Positions 1-7,966 of a stretch of DNA of 64,000 nt are shown piece by piece. The DNA comes from JAWWOW01 sp033851265 (GTDB lineage: Bacteria; Actinomycetota; Actinomycetes; JAWWOW01). The stretch is taken from positions 248,001 to 312,000 of the forward strand of contig JAWWOW010000003.1 of the NCBI GenBank assembly GCA_033851265.1, written 5' to 3'. Position 1 is the first letter of the stretch. Every line of letters begins with the position of its first letter. The translations under genes and the position numbers were made by a program. Below the pieces are notes generated by a model. That model was given only the letters and a program-made list of their open reading frames with translations. It had not been told where the DNA came from and made no database searches.

Positions 1-413
1 TCGCCGATCCCCGACGGCACAAAGACATCGACGGCTCGGGCACGGTTCGGGACGCGAGGGATCTGCCGGAGGTCAGTCTCCCCGAGACCATCGGGCTCGG
101 GTCGAAGTTCGGCATGCACATGGAGTTCGGCGGCGAGTACGACATGGTCAACACCGTCATCGAGTTCGAGCCGAATCGCCGGATCGCGTGGCAGGCGCGT
201 CCCGGCAGTGGTCGAAAGTGGCGCGGCATGTTCTTCGGCGGGCGCATCTGGCGATACGAGCTCGAGCCAGCCGAGAGCGGGACGCGCGTGCGGGAGTCGT
301 GGGACATCACCCAGGAGAAGAACAAGCGGCTGGTCTGGGGCTACCGGAGCAAGACGCACAAGAACATGGAACGCACGCTCGAACGCATCGAGCAGATCGT
401 CACGAGCGGCTAG
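1..413 (+). CDS. SRPBCC (START-like) family protein, 5' truncated
   Basis: The reading frame is open from base 3 of the window, so the start lies upstream. At least 136 residues are visible. The C-terminal half carries the usual SRPBCC pattern: an IEFEPNRRIAWQ strand, a WRYELEP strand, a 'GTRVRESWDIT' strand, then a long C-terminal helix (NMERTLERIEQIV). Such proteins form a helix-grip fold that binds hydrophobic ligands; in actinomycetes they are often annotated as polyketide cyclase/dehydratase or lipid-binding proteins. No ligand can be inferred here. The gene ends 10 bp before the next gene on the same strand. Confidence 0.72.
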   Translation, partial: ADPRRHKDIDGSGTVRDARDLPEVSLPETIGLGSKFGMHMEFGGEYDMVNTVIEFEPNRRIAWQARPGSGRKWRGMFFGGRIWRYELEPAESGTRVRESWDITQEKNKRLVWGYRSKTHKNMERTLERIEQIVTSG

Positions 414-423
414 CGGCACTGTC

Positions 424-762
424 GTGTTCTGGACCGAGTCAATCGTGCAGAAGCGCGGCGGTAGCAAAGCGCTCGACACCTCGGTGAGCGAGGTGCCTGC
501 AGAGATCGACTTCGACGGTCTCCTCGACTTCTACCGCGAAGAGCTCGGTGAGCCGGTCGATGCGGCGTACACCGACGTGCCCGACGTCGGACGCATCGAC
601 ATCGGGTGGGTGTTCGACGTACCCAAGGGTTGGAAGCTGCCCGGTCCGCGCAAGAACTACGAGATGGTCGTGATCCCGCTCGTGCAGGATCCGGACGACG
701 CCGACGAGCTGATCAGCCTCGGCGTCCTGCTCACGCAGTTCACGCTCACCGAATCCGACTAG
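424..762 (+). CDS. Hypothetical acidic protein, about 112 residues
   Basis: I do not recognise this protein. It is soluble and acidic, with no signal peptide or membrane segment. The core reads as a small alpha/beta domain (LLDFYREELGEPVD, then GWVFDVPKGWKLPGP, then an acidic stretch DPDDADELIS). Two GTG codons could start it, at 424 and 445; neither has a good ribosome binding site, so the start is uncertain. It probably shares a transcript with the SRPBCC gene just upstream. Its TAG stop overlaps the stop of the convergent MerB-like gene in the tetramer CTAG. Confidence 0.55.
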   Translation: MFWTESIVQKRGGSKALDTSVSEVPAEIDFDGLLDFYREELGEPVDAAYTDVPDVGRIDIGWVFDVPKGWKLPGPRKNYEMVVIPLVQDPDDADELISLGVLLTQFTLTESD

Positions 763-1427
763 TCGAGTCCCCAGAACGGTCCGCTGAGACCGACTTCTCG
801 TAAGTATTCGCGTGCTGACGTCGGCTCCCGACGCACATAGCCGCGTGCGAGGCGACCGTCGTACCAATGCTGTGCCAACCGCCACAACGTCGTGAGATCC
901 ATGACGTAACCACGCGTGTTGCCCGTGCGGTCCAACCAGTCCTGCACGCACTGTTCACCGCAGAACAGGCGCTGGTTTCCACACGTGTGCACGACGTCAT
1001 CCCACATGTGCGCAACCGGGACGAGAAAGTGCGCGACCTCGTTGCCGGTCGGTGGTGCATCGCGACCAACGACCCACGCGAGTGCGGCGTCGCAACCGGG
1101 ACAGCGTGTGGCAACGAGCACCTCAGGCTCGTCGGGCAGCAGGTGCGGTAACGCGAACGAGTCCCAGGCGCACCCGCCCCACCACAGAGTGCGCGTGCCC
1201 ATGACCGCGAAACCCAACGGGATAGCAGCGAACGGATGGGCCATCACGATCTCGTCGTCCACCCCGAGCACGACGTGTCGCTCCTCGGCGAGTCGGCGCA
1301 GGCTCTCCGTGATCTCCGCCGGCAGCAAGTCGAGCTCGGCTGCGAGCTTGTCGGTCGCGGGTGCCCGGCCGGTTGTCGCAAACGCCGTGTAGACGGCCAA
1401 GCGGACGGTTTCGTCGTCGACTGCCAC
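759..1427 (-). CDS. Alkylmercury lyase (MerB)-like protein
   Basis: MerB protonolyses carbon-mercury bonds using two cysteines and an aspartate. This 222-residue protein has the layout of that family: an N-terminal winged-helix-like region (about residues 1-80), then GGCAWDSF with Cys86 and Asp89 in the C-x-x-D spacing of the MerB catalytic pair, and LFCGEQC with Cys156 matching the second catalytic cysteine. Extra cysteines at 109 and 112 (CPGC) and 149 could bind metal. The start is GTG. No merA, merT or MerR-type mercury regulator lies nearby, so activity on organomercurials is not assured; a related role in metal or thiol chemistry is possible. Confidence 0.72.
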   Translation of the reverse strand: MAVDDETVRLAVYTAFATTGRAPATDKLAAELDLLPAEITESLRRLAEERHVVLGVDDEIVMAHPFAAIPLGFAVMGTRTLWWGGCAWDSFALPHLLPDEPEVLVATRCPGCDAALAWVVGRDAPPTGNEVAHFLVPVAHMWDDVVHTCGNQRLFCGEQCVQDWLDRTGNTRGYVMDLTTLWRLAQHWYDGRLARGYVRREPTSAREYLREVGLSGPFWGLD

Positions 1428-1440
1428 GCGGACAAGTCTT

Positions 1441-1469
1441 CACCCGGCGCTCCAGCCAGCCGCCGGGTG
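1441..1469. promoter_or_regulatory. Inverted repeat in the merB-like/NERD divergent promoter
   Basis: Perfect 8-bp arms CACCCGGC (1441-1448) and GCCGGGTG (1462-1469) flank a 13-bp spacer. The dyad sits in the only 83 bp separating two divergent genes, which suits an operator, but a GC-rich hairpin arising by chance cannot be excluded. Confidence 0.3.
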
Positions 1470-1510
1470 CGCCGAATAAGTAGGACGAAACCCACCGCCA
1501 GGGGGAGTGG

Positions 1511-2071
1511 ATGAGCGCGCCGAGCGTCGAACGCCGCCATCGTTCCGGCATGCCCCCAGAAGACCGGTCCTGGGTGGGGGAGGCCGCTGCCGGCGAGCGC
1601 ATCGACGACCAGCTCGCCGCGCTGCCATCCGGTTGGGTCGTGGTGAGCAGCGTCGACCTCGCCGACCGTCGCCCGCCCGTCGAATGTGTGGTCATTGGTC
1701 CCGGTGGTGTCTTCACCGTGCTCACCGCCGACCACAGCGATGACCGCGTGTGGATCCGCGGCGACGGGTTCGTTGTGAACGGCGAGTGGATGAGCTACTT
1801 GCGGGAGATCCGCCGCGAAGCGAACCGCGTCGATCGCGTGCTCTCGACCGCGCTCGGCTTACCGGTGTTGGCTCGCGGCGTCGTTGCCCTCGTCGCCGAT
1901 CCGGACCGGGTTGCGATCAAGCGACAGCCCGACGACGTGCACGTGGCCGCGCCCGGCACACTGCGTCACTGGCTGACGAGTTTGCCGCCCATGCTCGACG
2001 TGGACACGGTCGAGCGGATCCAGCAACTCGTACGCCGATCCGCCGCGTGGTCCGAACGCCGCGCCGGCTGA
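1511..2071 (+). CDS. NERD (nuclease-related domain) protein
   Basis: The 186-residue protein matches the NERD pattern: a GE...DDQL.ALP helix near residues 23-39, a GWVVVSSVDL strand, and the hallmark VIGPGGVFTVLTAD around residues 60-75. NERD domains resemble restriction-endonuclease cores and occur in bacterial proteins of largely unknown function; the usual acidic residue before the 'hvvvgpgG' strand is shifted here (VECVVIG), so catalysis is doubtful. The rest, with a positively charged helix (YLREIRREANRVDRVL), has no recognisable extra domain. An AGGGGGAG ribosome binding site precedes the ATG. It is divergent from the MerB-like gene. Confidence 0.75.
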   Translation: MSAPSVERRHRSGMPPEDRSWVGEAAAGERIDDQLAALPSGWVVVSSVDLADRRPPVECVVIGPGGVFTVLTADHSDDRVWIRGDGFVVNGEWMSYLREIRREANRVDRVLSTALGLPVLARGVVALVADPDRVAIKRQPDDVHVAAPGTLRHWLTSLPPMLDVDTVERIQQLVRRSAAWSERRAG

Positions 2072-2108
2072 CCAACCCCGTCGTCGAAGAGGGGGAGCGG
2101 CGAACGGG

Positions 2109-2492
2109 CTAGGCGACGGCGCCGCGTTGGTCGTCTTGCTGGGCGGACCAGAACGAGTCGGCTCCGATGATGAGCAGGTCGCGCAGCTCGGTCGGCTCGC
2201 AGACCATGAGCACCCGAAGCCGCCGCAGGAACTCGCGGTCGGCCGGCGTTGGCTGACCGTCGCGGCGGGGTACGGCGACGACAACACCGTGGGCTCCCGC
2301 GTTGCCCAGCAGGTAGGCGACCTCCGTCAGCCGCTCGGCCCCGCTGTGTGAGCGTCCGGCCGCGTCCACCTGCGTCGCCAGCAGCGACCGGTCATGGGCA
2401 TCGACGTACAGCGCCCAGATCGTGCCCTCGTCGGTCGGACCGAGCCGCCCGCGGATCTCCTCCACGAACGTGCGGAGCAGGGCGTCATCCAT
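2109..2492 (-). CDS. Small protein resembling the RadC/JAB fold, catalytic motif absent
   Basis: The 127-residue protein begins at ATG 2492 (MDDALLRTFVEEIRG). From about residue 55 it follows the RadC/JAB order: a hydrophobic strand GAHGVVVAVPRRDGQPTPADREFL in the place of the family's HNHPSG-x-P(T/S)P-S-x-x-D segment, then a helix, then LRDLLIIGADSFWSA in the place of LDHxIIG...ySf. The metal-binding HxH and the final Asp are missing, so a metallopeptidase activity is unlikely. The resemblance is inferred from motif order only. It converges on the NERD gene with a 37-bp gap and diverges from the acylase gene. Confidence 0.5.
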   Translation of the reverse strand: MDDALLRTFVEEIRGRLGPTDEGTIWALYVDAHDRSLLATQVDAAGRSHSGAERLTEVAYLLGNAGAHGVVVAVPRRDGQPTPADREFLRRLRVLMVCEPTELRDLLIIGADSFWSAQQDDQRGAVA

Positions 2493-2545
2493 GGCCGGGA
2501 AGCATGCCGCGCCCCGGCCTGGCTGCCTAGCCCATCGGGACAATC

Positions 2546-2554
2546 TGTGGATAA
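2546..2554 (-). promoter_or_regulatory. Perfect DnaA-box 9-mer (TTATCCACA)
   Basis: The plus strand reads TGTGGATAA, an exact TTATCCACA on the minus strand, in the 112-bp divergent intergenic region before the acylase gene. A single box with no dnaA/dnaN or AT-rich unwinding region is not an origin. It may be a DnaA titration or promoter site, or chance. Confidence 0.3.
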
Positions 2555-2604
2555 CGATTTCCGGAACGGCAGGAGACCAGCGCGTCCGCGTCGAAGGCCT
2601 CCCG

Positions 2605-5016
2605 ATGCGCCCACGTATCCCCCTCCTCCTTTGTGTTGCCCTCATCGCGACAGCCGTGCCCTACGGCGCGATCGCCTCGCAGGCCGCACCACCGACGTAC
2701 GACGTGACGATCACGCGCACGGAGTACGGCATCCCGCACATCGTCGGCAAGGACTACGCGAGTGCTGGCTACGGCTTCGGCTACGCGTTCGCGCAGGACA
2801 ACATCTGCACGATGGCCGAGGGCTACATCACGGTCAGAGCACAGCGGTCGAAGTACTTCGGTCCGGACAACACCTACTTCCAAGCCGGCAATGGCGTCAC
2901 GACCAACAACCTGAAGTCCGACATCTTCTGGCAGCACGTGAAGGACGACCACATCGTCGACGAGCTCATCTCACGTCCGGTGCCGAAGGGCCCGGCTCCG
3001 GAGGTCAAGCAAGCAGTCAAGGGGTACGTCGCGGGCTACAACCGCTATCTGACAGACGTCGGCGGCACGAACGGACTCAGTGATCCCACCTGCAAGGGCA
3101 AGCCATGGGTCTTGCCGATCACAACCGACGTCGCGTATCTGCGCTTCTACCAACTGATCCTGCTCGCGAGCCAGGACGTCATCATCGATGGCATTGCCGA
3201 TGCCGCGCCCCCGCCCGGCGGGCTCGCCACGACTGGTGCCCCGATGCAGCCCGCCGACATGGGGAAGCTGCTCGCGACGAACTGGCACAAGACGATGGGT
3301 GGTCTGGGGAGCAACGCCGTCGGCATCGGTAAGGGCGGCTCGCGCGACAAGCAGCATGGCGTGCTGCTCGGCAACCCACACTTCCCCTACAGCGGCACCG
3401 AACGCTTCTATCAGGCCCAGATCACGATCCCGGGTGTCCTCAACGTGGCTGGCGCGGCACTGTTCGGCGTACCGATCATTCTCATCGGTTACAACTCGAC
3501 GATGGCGTGGAGCCACACGGTGTCTACGGCGTTTCGCTTCACGCCGTATCAGTTGACGTTGGTGCCGGGCTTGCCGACGACGTACCTCCAGGACGGCGTA
3601 CCGACCAAGATGGTGAAGAAGACGGTCACCGTCCAGGGGCAGCAGCACGACATTTGGTGGACACGGTATGGACCGGTGTTCACGTCGTTGATCGGCGTAC
3701 CGCTGCCGTGGACACCGACCACGGCGTTCGCGATGCGTGACGCCAACGTCGACAACTTCCGGGTGTTCAACCACTTCCTCGAGACCGCGAAGGCGAAGAC
3801 CGCGCAGGACATGCTTGGCGTGCTCAAGAAGTACCAGGGCATCCCATGGGTCAACACGATCGTCGCCGACAAGAACGGCTCGGCGTTGTACGCCGACATC
3901 GGAGCGATCCCGAACGTCACGGATGACAAGGCGCATCGGTGCAACACCGCCGTTGGTCAGGCGACGTTCGCGGCGTTGGGTCTGCCCATTCTTGATGGTT
4001 CCCGGGTGGCGTGTGACTGGGGGACGGATCCGGATGCCATCGAACCGGGATTGTTCGGCCCGAGCCACCTGCCCTACATGTTCCGCAACGACTACGTCAC
4101 CAACTCCAACGACAGCTACTGGCTGGCCAACCCGAAGGCACCGCTCGAAGGGTTCTCGCGCATCATCGGGACGGAACGCACCGAGCGGTCGTTGCGGACC
4201 CGGATCGGCCTGACGATGACACAAGGCCGCGTTGACGGCACGGACGGCAACGGTCCAGCTGGGTTCACGGTCGCCGACATGCAGAACATGGTGTTCAACG
4301 ACGCAACGTTCTCCGGCGTGCTGTTGCGCGACGACCTTGTCAAGCTGTGCCGGAAATATGTCGGCGGCACGATCCCGACGTCGGACGGCTCGGCGGTGGC
4401 TGTCGGCAACGCGTGCACGGTGCTGGCCAACTGGGACCTGAAGGAGAACGTCGACTCGAAGGGCGCGATCCTCTTCCGCCGGTGGTACGACCGCGCAGGC
4501 GCTGCTGCGGGTGGCGTCGGACCGACGACCGTGTGGCGGAACCCCTTCGATGCGAACAACCCAGTGAATACCCCGAACCACTTGCGGATGGCCAACCCGC
4601 AGGCGACGGCCTATCTGGGTGATGCCATCAAGGACCTGCGCGACGCGAACCTGCCCCTCGATGTCAGCGTCGGGAGTCAGCAGTACGTCGAGAAGAACGG
4701 CGTGAAGTACCCATTCCACGGCGGGGTCGGCGACCCCAACGGCAACTTCAACGCGATCTGGACGAGTTGGGACTCCGGAACCGGCGTGACCCGACCGGAG
4801 GGCGGGTCGTCGTACGTGCAAGCTGTCACCTGGGACAGCAGTGCGTGCCCGATAGCGCGATCCATCCTGACGTACTCGCTCTCGACCGACTCGACGTCGG
4901 CGCACTACGCCGACCAGACCGCGTTGTTCTCCAACAAGGGCTGGGTGACCAACCGTTTCTGCGCGGCCGACATCGCTGCCTCACCCGTGAAGCAGGTCGT
5001 GCACCTGACGGCTTAA
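2605..5016 (+). CDS. Secreted penicillin/acyl-homoserine-lactone acylase (PvdQ-like Ntn hydrolase)
   Basis: Family S45 acylases cleave amide bonds of acylated substrates such as penicillins and N-acyl homoserine lactones after autoproteolysis into alpha and beta chains. This 803-residue protein has a signal peptide (residues 1 to about 27, ending ASQA). The beta chain would begin at Ser236 in GGLGSNAVGIG, the N-terminal nucleophile. NPHFPYSGTERFYQ, SHTVSTAFRFTPYQL, QGIPWVNTIVAD and NSNDSYWLANP closely follow recalled PvdQ sequence, favouring long-chain acyl amides. ATG 2605 is preceded by GAAGG. No luxI/luxR quorum genes are nearby, so the substrate is inferred. Its TAA overlaps the stop of the convergent dioxygenase gene. 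Confidence 0.88.
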   Translation: MRPRIPLLLCVALIATAVPYGAIASQAAPPTYDVTITRTEYGIPHIVGKDYASAGYGFGYAFAQDNICTMAEGYITVRAQRSKYFGPDNTYFQAGNGVTTNNLKSDIFWQHVKDDHIVDELISRPVPKGPAPEVKQAVKGYVAGYNRYLTDVGGTNGLSDPTCKGKPWVLPITTDVAYLRFYQLILLASQDVIIDGIADAAPPPGGLATTGAPMQPADMGKLLATNWHKTMGGLGSNAVGIGKGGSRDKQHGVLLGNPHFPYSGTERFYQAQITIPGVLNVAGAALFGVPIILIGYNSTMAWSHTVSTAFRFTPYQLTLVPGLPTTYLQDGVPTKMVKKTVTVQGQQHDIWWTRYGPVFTSLIGVPLPWTPTTAFAMRDANVDNFRVFNHFLETAKAKTAQDMLGVLKKYQGIPWVNTIVADKNGSALYADIGAIPNVTDDKAHRCNTAVGQATFAALGLPILDGSRVACDWGTDPDAIEPGLFGPSHLPYMFRNDYVTNSNDSYWLANPKAPLEGFSRIIGTERTERSLRTRIGLTMTQGRVDGTDGNGPAGFTVADMQNMVFNDATFSGVLLRDDLVKLCRKYVGGTIPTSDGSAVAVGNACTVLANWDLKENVDSKGAILFRRWYDRAGAAAGGVGPTTVWRNPFDANNPVNTPNHLRMANPQATAYLGDAIKDLRDANLPLDVSVGSQQYVEKNGVKYPFHGGVGDPNGNFNAIWTSWDSGTGVTRPEGGSSYVQAVTWDSSACPIARSILTYSLSTDSTSAHYADQTALFSNKGWVTNRFCAADIAASPVKQVVHLTA

Positions 5017-5729
5017 GTAGTGCGGACGCCGATGTTGATGCGGCCGGCGTACCCGGAGCCCGACTTGGTCACCGGCACGATCGCGGTTGCCCCGCCGGCC
5101 TGGCCGTAGATGCTGTCACCCGCATTCGTGTCGCTGGCTTGCCCACGCGAGGCGTAGGCACCTTGGGCGAACACGGCCGCGTTCGTCGCGTCCTCGAAGA
5201 ACAGCTGCCCCGTGTGCACGGTCGACCCGCCGACGTGCACCATCACGTGGACGTGGGTCGTGCGGCCTTGGTACCAGCCTGGGTAGATCGTTGCGAACGT
5301 CACCAATCCATTCGCGTCGGCGATCTGGTGGCCACGCAGCCAGTCTGATCCGGTCTGGTTCTGTACTCCGGAGTACTCGCCGCTCGCGTTCGCGTGCCAG
5401 ATCTCCACGTCAGCACTCTTGATCGGCTGACATGTCGTTGCGTCGAGGACCACGATGGACAGCGCGAGCGGCGTGCCGGCCTGGCCCTCGGTGACGTTCC
5501 GTCGCGTCGGCGCACCAGCGACGTAGAACGGGCCTTCGGTCGCCTCGGGTGTGAGGATGCACGACACCCGCTGCGGCGATGCCGTCGCCGTACCGCTGGA
5601 CGTGGCGGACGTGCTCGTCGTCGCGGCAGGTGTGGCGTTCGTCGTTGATCGCTTGCCGCCGCAGGCGACGAGGACGCCCAGTCCGCCGAGCGCCAACAGT
5701 GCGGTACGCCGGGTCACGTGCTCTGTCAT
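5013..5729 (-). CDS. Intradiol ring-cleavage dioxygenase-like exported lipoprotein
   Basis: The fold is that of protocatechuate 3,4-dioxygenase-type enzymes, which open catechols between the hydroxyls using Fe(III). The four ligands are present: Tyr119 (SGEYSG), Tyr153, His159 and His161 in GWYQGRTTHVH. The N-terminus carries TRRTALLAL, a twin-arginine-like signal, then LVAC with Cys23 as a lipobox, so the enzyme is probably a membrane-anchored extracytoplasmic lipoprotein. A Thr/Ser/Ala-rich linker (30-50) follows. ATG 5729 is chosen over 5741 because the Tat motif then lies close to the start. Exported homologues are common in actinomycetes with unknown natural substrates. Confidence 0.84.
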   Translation of the reverse strand: MTEHVTRRTALLALGGLGVLVACGGKRSTTNATPAATTSTSATSSGTATASPQRVSCILTPEATEGPFYVAGAPTRRNVTEGQAGTPLALSIVVLDATTCQPIKSADVEIWHANASGEYSGVQNQTGSDWLRGHQIADANGLVTFATIYPGWYQGRTTHVHVMVHVGGSTVHTGQLFFEDATNAAVFAQGAYASRGQASDTNAGDSIYGQAGGATAIVPVTKSGSGYAGRINIGVRTT

Positions 5730-5804
5730 GCGCGGCAGCATGCCCGATGATGCTGGGAACTGCCTGTGTGTTCGCTACACCATTTCGCGTGGCATGATCG
5801 CGCC

Positions 5805-6185
5805 GTGGCGCACGACATGACGGTGATCCTCACCGACCGGCCCGGTGAGCTGGCCCGACTCGGTGAGGTTGCGGGTGACGCGGGGGTGAACCTCCAGGGT
5901 CTGGCGGCGTTCACCGGTGAGGGCAAGGGCGTCGTCCATGTGCTTGTCGAGGACGGCGAGACTGGACGCTGCCAGGAGGCGTTCGAGCAGGCGGGCATTG
6001 GCGTTGCCGACACCCGCGAGGTGCTGGTCGTCGATGTCGAGGACAAACCTGGGACGCTCGGTGAGCTCACCCGCCGGCTCGCCGACGCGAACGTCAACAT
6101 CGAGCTGGCCTACACGACGTTCGGCGGCGTCAAGCTCGTCGTCGCCACCGAAGACCTGCAGAGCGCGCGCGCCGCGCTCGCCTAG
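5805..6185 (+). CDS. Tandem ACT-domain protein
   Basis: About 126 residues encode two ACT domains and nothing else. The first opens with MTVILTDRPGELARLGEVAGDAGVNL, the second with VLVVDVEDKPGTLGELTRRLADANVNI; the DRPGEL and DKPGTL turns and the following helices are the ACT signature. ACT domains bind amino acids or other small ligands and usually regulate enzymes, so this is probably a stand-alone sensor or regulator subunit. Start candidates are GTG 5805 (chosen) and ATG 5817. It diverges from the dioxygenase gene and shares a CTAG double stop with queA. Confidence 0.8.
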   Translation: MAHDMTVILTDRPGELARLGEVAGDAGVNLQGLAAFTGEGKGVVHVLVEDGETGRCQEAFEQAGIGVADTREVLVVDVEDKPGTLGELTRRLADANVNIELAYTTFGGVKLVVATEDLQSARAALA

Positions 6186-7207
6186 CCCCGCTCGGGCAGC
6201 AGCAAACAGCTGTCGCCGAACTCGTGCCACAGGTAGCGCTCCGCGAGTGCGGCGTCGTACGCGTCCTGCACAAGCTCTGCTCCCGCGACAGCTTCGAGGA
6301 GCAACAAGTGCGAAGCGCCAGGCTCATGCCAACCCGTGACGAGTCCGTCGACGACCCGAGCGGGCCGGTCAGGACCGAGAATGAGATCGGTCCAGCCGGT
6401 GCCCGCGCTGACGACGCCGGTTGGGGCGGCGACGGACTCGAGTGCGCGCGTGACGGTCGTGCCGACCGCGATGACGCGGCCACCGTCGCGACGCGTGGCG
6501 TTGACGAGTCGCGCGGTCGGCGCGGGGACTGTGAAGCGCTCGGCAATCGGCACCTCGTCGTACTCCAGTGACGACACACCAGCGTGCAGCGTGATCGGAG
6601 CGACGGTGACACCGCGCGTCACAAGGTCAGTGATGAGCTCGGCAGTGAACGGTCGGCCCGCACTCGGCATCTCCGCGCTGCCGGGGTCGCGGGCGAAGAT
6701 GGTTTGGTACGCCGACAACGGCCACCGACCTGACACATAGCCGTAGGTGATGGGCCGACCGTGCCGCGCCAGGTAGGAATCGATAGGTCCTTCGACGAGC
6801 AGCCGCGCCTCGGATAGCCGGTCGCCGGCGCAGACGATGACGAGCTCGACGCCGGCAGGCAAGGTGAGCGTCTCGCCATTGCGTGCGTCGCGGACGCGGT
6901 GCGCACCGTCGGGGGAACGCAGCTCGACATGCCAGCGCCCGCGTGTCGCCGGGTGCGAGAAATGCACTGCGACGGCGGTGCCGTCGCTTCGACGTGCGTC
7001 GACGGCGGCGGCGAGAGTCGCGGAGGTGTTAACGACGAGCAGGTCGCCGGGCGCGAGATGGTCACCGATGTCACGAAACCGGGTGTGCCACGGAGCGCCT
7101 CGCACGGCGGCGACGAGCAGCCGAATGTCGTCGCGGGCGAGTCCGCGCGCCTCCGGTGGTTCTTGCGCAGACAGATCGGTGGGCAACGCGAAGGTGAGTG
7201 CGGTCAC
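6182..7207 (-). CDS. queA: Divergent QueA-like S-adenosylmethionine:tRNA ribosyltransferase-isomerase
   Basis: QueA transfers the ribosyl part of AdoMet to preQ1 in tRNA to give epoxyqueuosine. This 341-residue protein keeps the family's anchors: GDLLVVNTSATLAA near the N-terminus, the insert PITYGYV...AYQTIFA, APITLHAGVSSLEYDEVP for the usual TLHVGxGTF segment, RVIAVGTTVTRALES, WHEPGASHLLLLEAVAG and the C-terminal AERYLWHEFGDSCLLL. Several positions differ (ITLHAGVSSL), so it belongs to a divergent branch. No tgt, queG or preQ1 genes are in the window. GTG 7207 overlaps the SDR stop (GTGA), showing translational coupling to a gene behind a SoxR-type promoter. Confidence 0.82.
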   Translation of the reverse strand: MTALTFALPTDLSAQEPPEARGLARDDIRLLVAAVRGAPWHTRFRDIGDHLAPGDLLVVNTSATLAAAVDARRSDGTAVAVHFSHPATRGRWHVELRSPDGAHRVRDARNGETLTLPAGVELVIVCAGDRLSEARLLVEGPIDSYLARHGRPITYGYVSGRWPLSAYQTIFARDPGSAEMPSAGRPFTAELITDLVTRGVTVAPITLHAGVSSLEYDEVPIAERFTVPAPTARLVNATRRDGGRVIAVGTTVTRALESVAAPTGVVSAGTGWTDLILGPDRPARVVDGLVTGWHEPGASHLLLLEAVAGAELVQDAYDAALAERYLWHEFGDSCLLLPERG

Positions 7208-7899
7208 GAAGCCACCGCCTGCGGTGCAGCAAGGTTGGCTGCGCGGTAGCGCCCACTCGCCGGGAGCTCGTCGAGCAGCCGCAGGAATGCGGGTACGACG
7301 GTCTCCGGCTCCGGTCGGTCGGAGATGTCCTCGCCGGGGAACGCCGCCTGGTGCATCGCGGTGCGCATGTCACCCGGGTCGAACGCGTACACATGCAGCG
7401 TCGGTTGCTCCGCCGCCAGGATGTTCGTGACCTGGTCGAGCGCTGCCTTCGACGAGCCGTAGCCGCCCCACCCGTCGTACGGCTCGATCGCCGCGTCGGA
7501 CGTGACGTTGACGATCGTGCCTTTGCTGTTCTGCAGGTGCGGGAGCAGCAGTTGGGTGATCGCGAGCGGTGCGATGACGTTGACGTCGTACACCTTCTGC
7601 AGCTCATCGAGCGGGTAGGCGTCGAGCGTTGGGAGCGGGCTCGGACCGAGCGTGCTCGCGTTGTTGACGAGCAGGTCCAGTCGGCCCTTTTGCTCGACCG
7701 CAGCGGCGAGTCGCGCGCGGTGGCGGCGGTCCTTGACGTTGCCCGGGATGGTGACGACGTCGGGGAGCTCGTTGGCGAGGTCGCTCAGGTCGGCTTCGCT
7801 GCGGGCGTCGACGATGAGTGTCCATCCCCGCGTGACCAGGGCGTGGGCGAGAGCTCGGCCGAGACCGCGCGATGCGCCGGTGATGAGGGCGACAGACAT
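7204..7899 (-). CDS. Short-chain dehydrogenase/reductase
   Basis: A classical SDR of 231 residues. The TGASRGLGRALAHAL nucleotide-binding motif is at the N-terminus, NNAS lies near residue 76, and YGSSK provides the catalytic Tyr/Lys, preceded by the Ser of NVTSDAA. ATG 7899 is fixed by a GGAGG site seven bases upstream. The gene lies directly behind a MerR-type promoter with a SoxR-like palindrome and is translationally coupled to the QueA-like gene. This suggests an NAD(P)H-dependent carbonyl reductase induced by redox-active compounds; the substrate is unknown. Confidence 0.85.
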   Translation of the reverse strand: MSVALITGASRGLGRALAHALVTRGWTLIVDARSEADLSDLANELPDVVTIPGNVKDRRHRARLAAAVEQKGRLDLLVNNASTLGPSPLPTLDAYPLDELQKVYDVNVIAPLAITQLLLPHLQNSKGTIVNVTSDAAIEPYDGWGGYGSSKAALDQVTNILAAEQPTLHVYAFDPGDMRTAMHQAAFPGEDISDRPEPETVVPAFLRLLDELPASGRYRAANLAAPQAVAS

Positions 7900-7932
7900 G
7901 GGTTCCTCCGTGAGTGCTTGTTCGTGGCACCC

Positions 7933-7963
7933 ATGTTGCAAGTTGAAGTAAACTTCAAGTCAA
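7933..7963 (-). promoter_or_regulatory. SoxR-type promoter/operator with 19-bp spacer
   Basis: Read on the minus strand, a -35 element TTGACT (7963-7958) and a -10-like CAACAT (7938-7933) are separated by 19 bp, the long spacer typical of MerR-family promoters. Centred in the spacer is TTGAAGTAAACTTCAA (7943-7958 on the plus strand), with perfect 7-bp arms around AA, close to the known E. coli SoxR box CCTCAAGTTAACTTGAGG. The promoter points at the SDR-queA operon (start 7899) and lies nine bases before the soxR ATG at 7967, so SoxR probably controls both. Confidence 0.72.
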
Positions 7964-7966
7964 GTC

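Noticed and set aside
2493..2604. A replication origin suggested by a DnaA box
   Set aside because: There is only one box, no A/T-rich region and no dnaA, dnaN or gyrase genes nearby.
2971..4905. A 644-codon open frame on the minus strand opposite the acylase gene
   Set aside because: It lies fully antisense to a well-supported acylase, is Arg-rich and has no recognisable domain; this is a typical GC-rich shadow frame.
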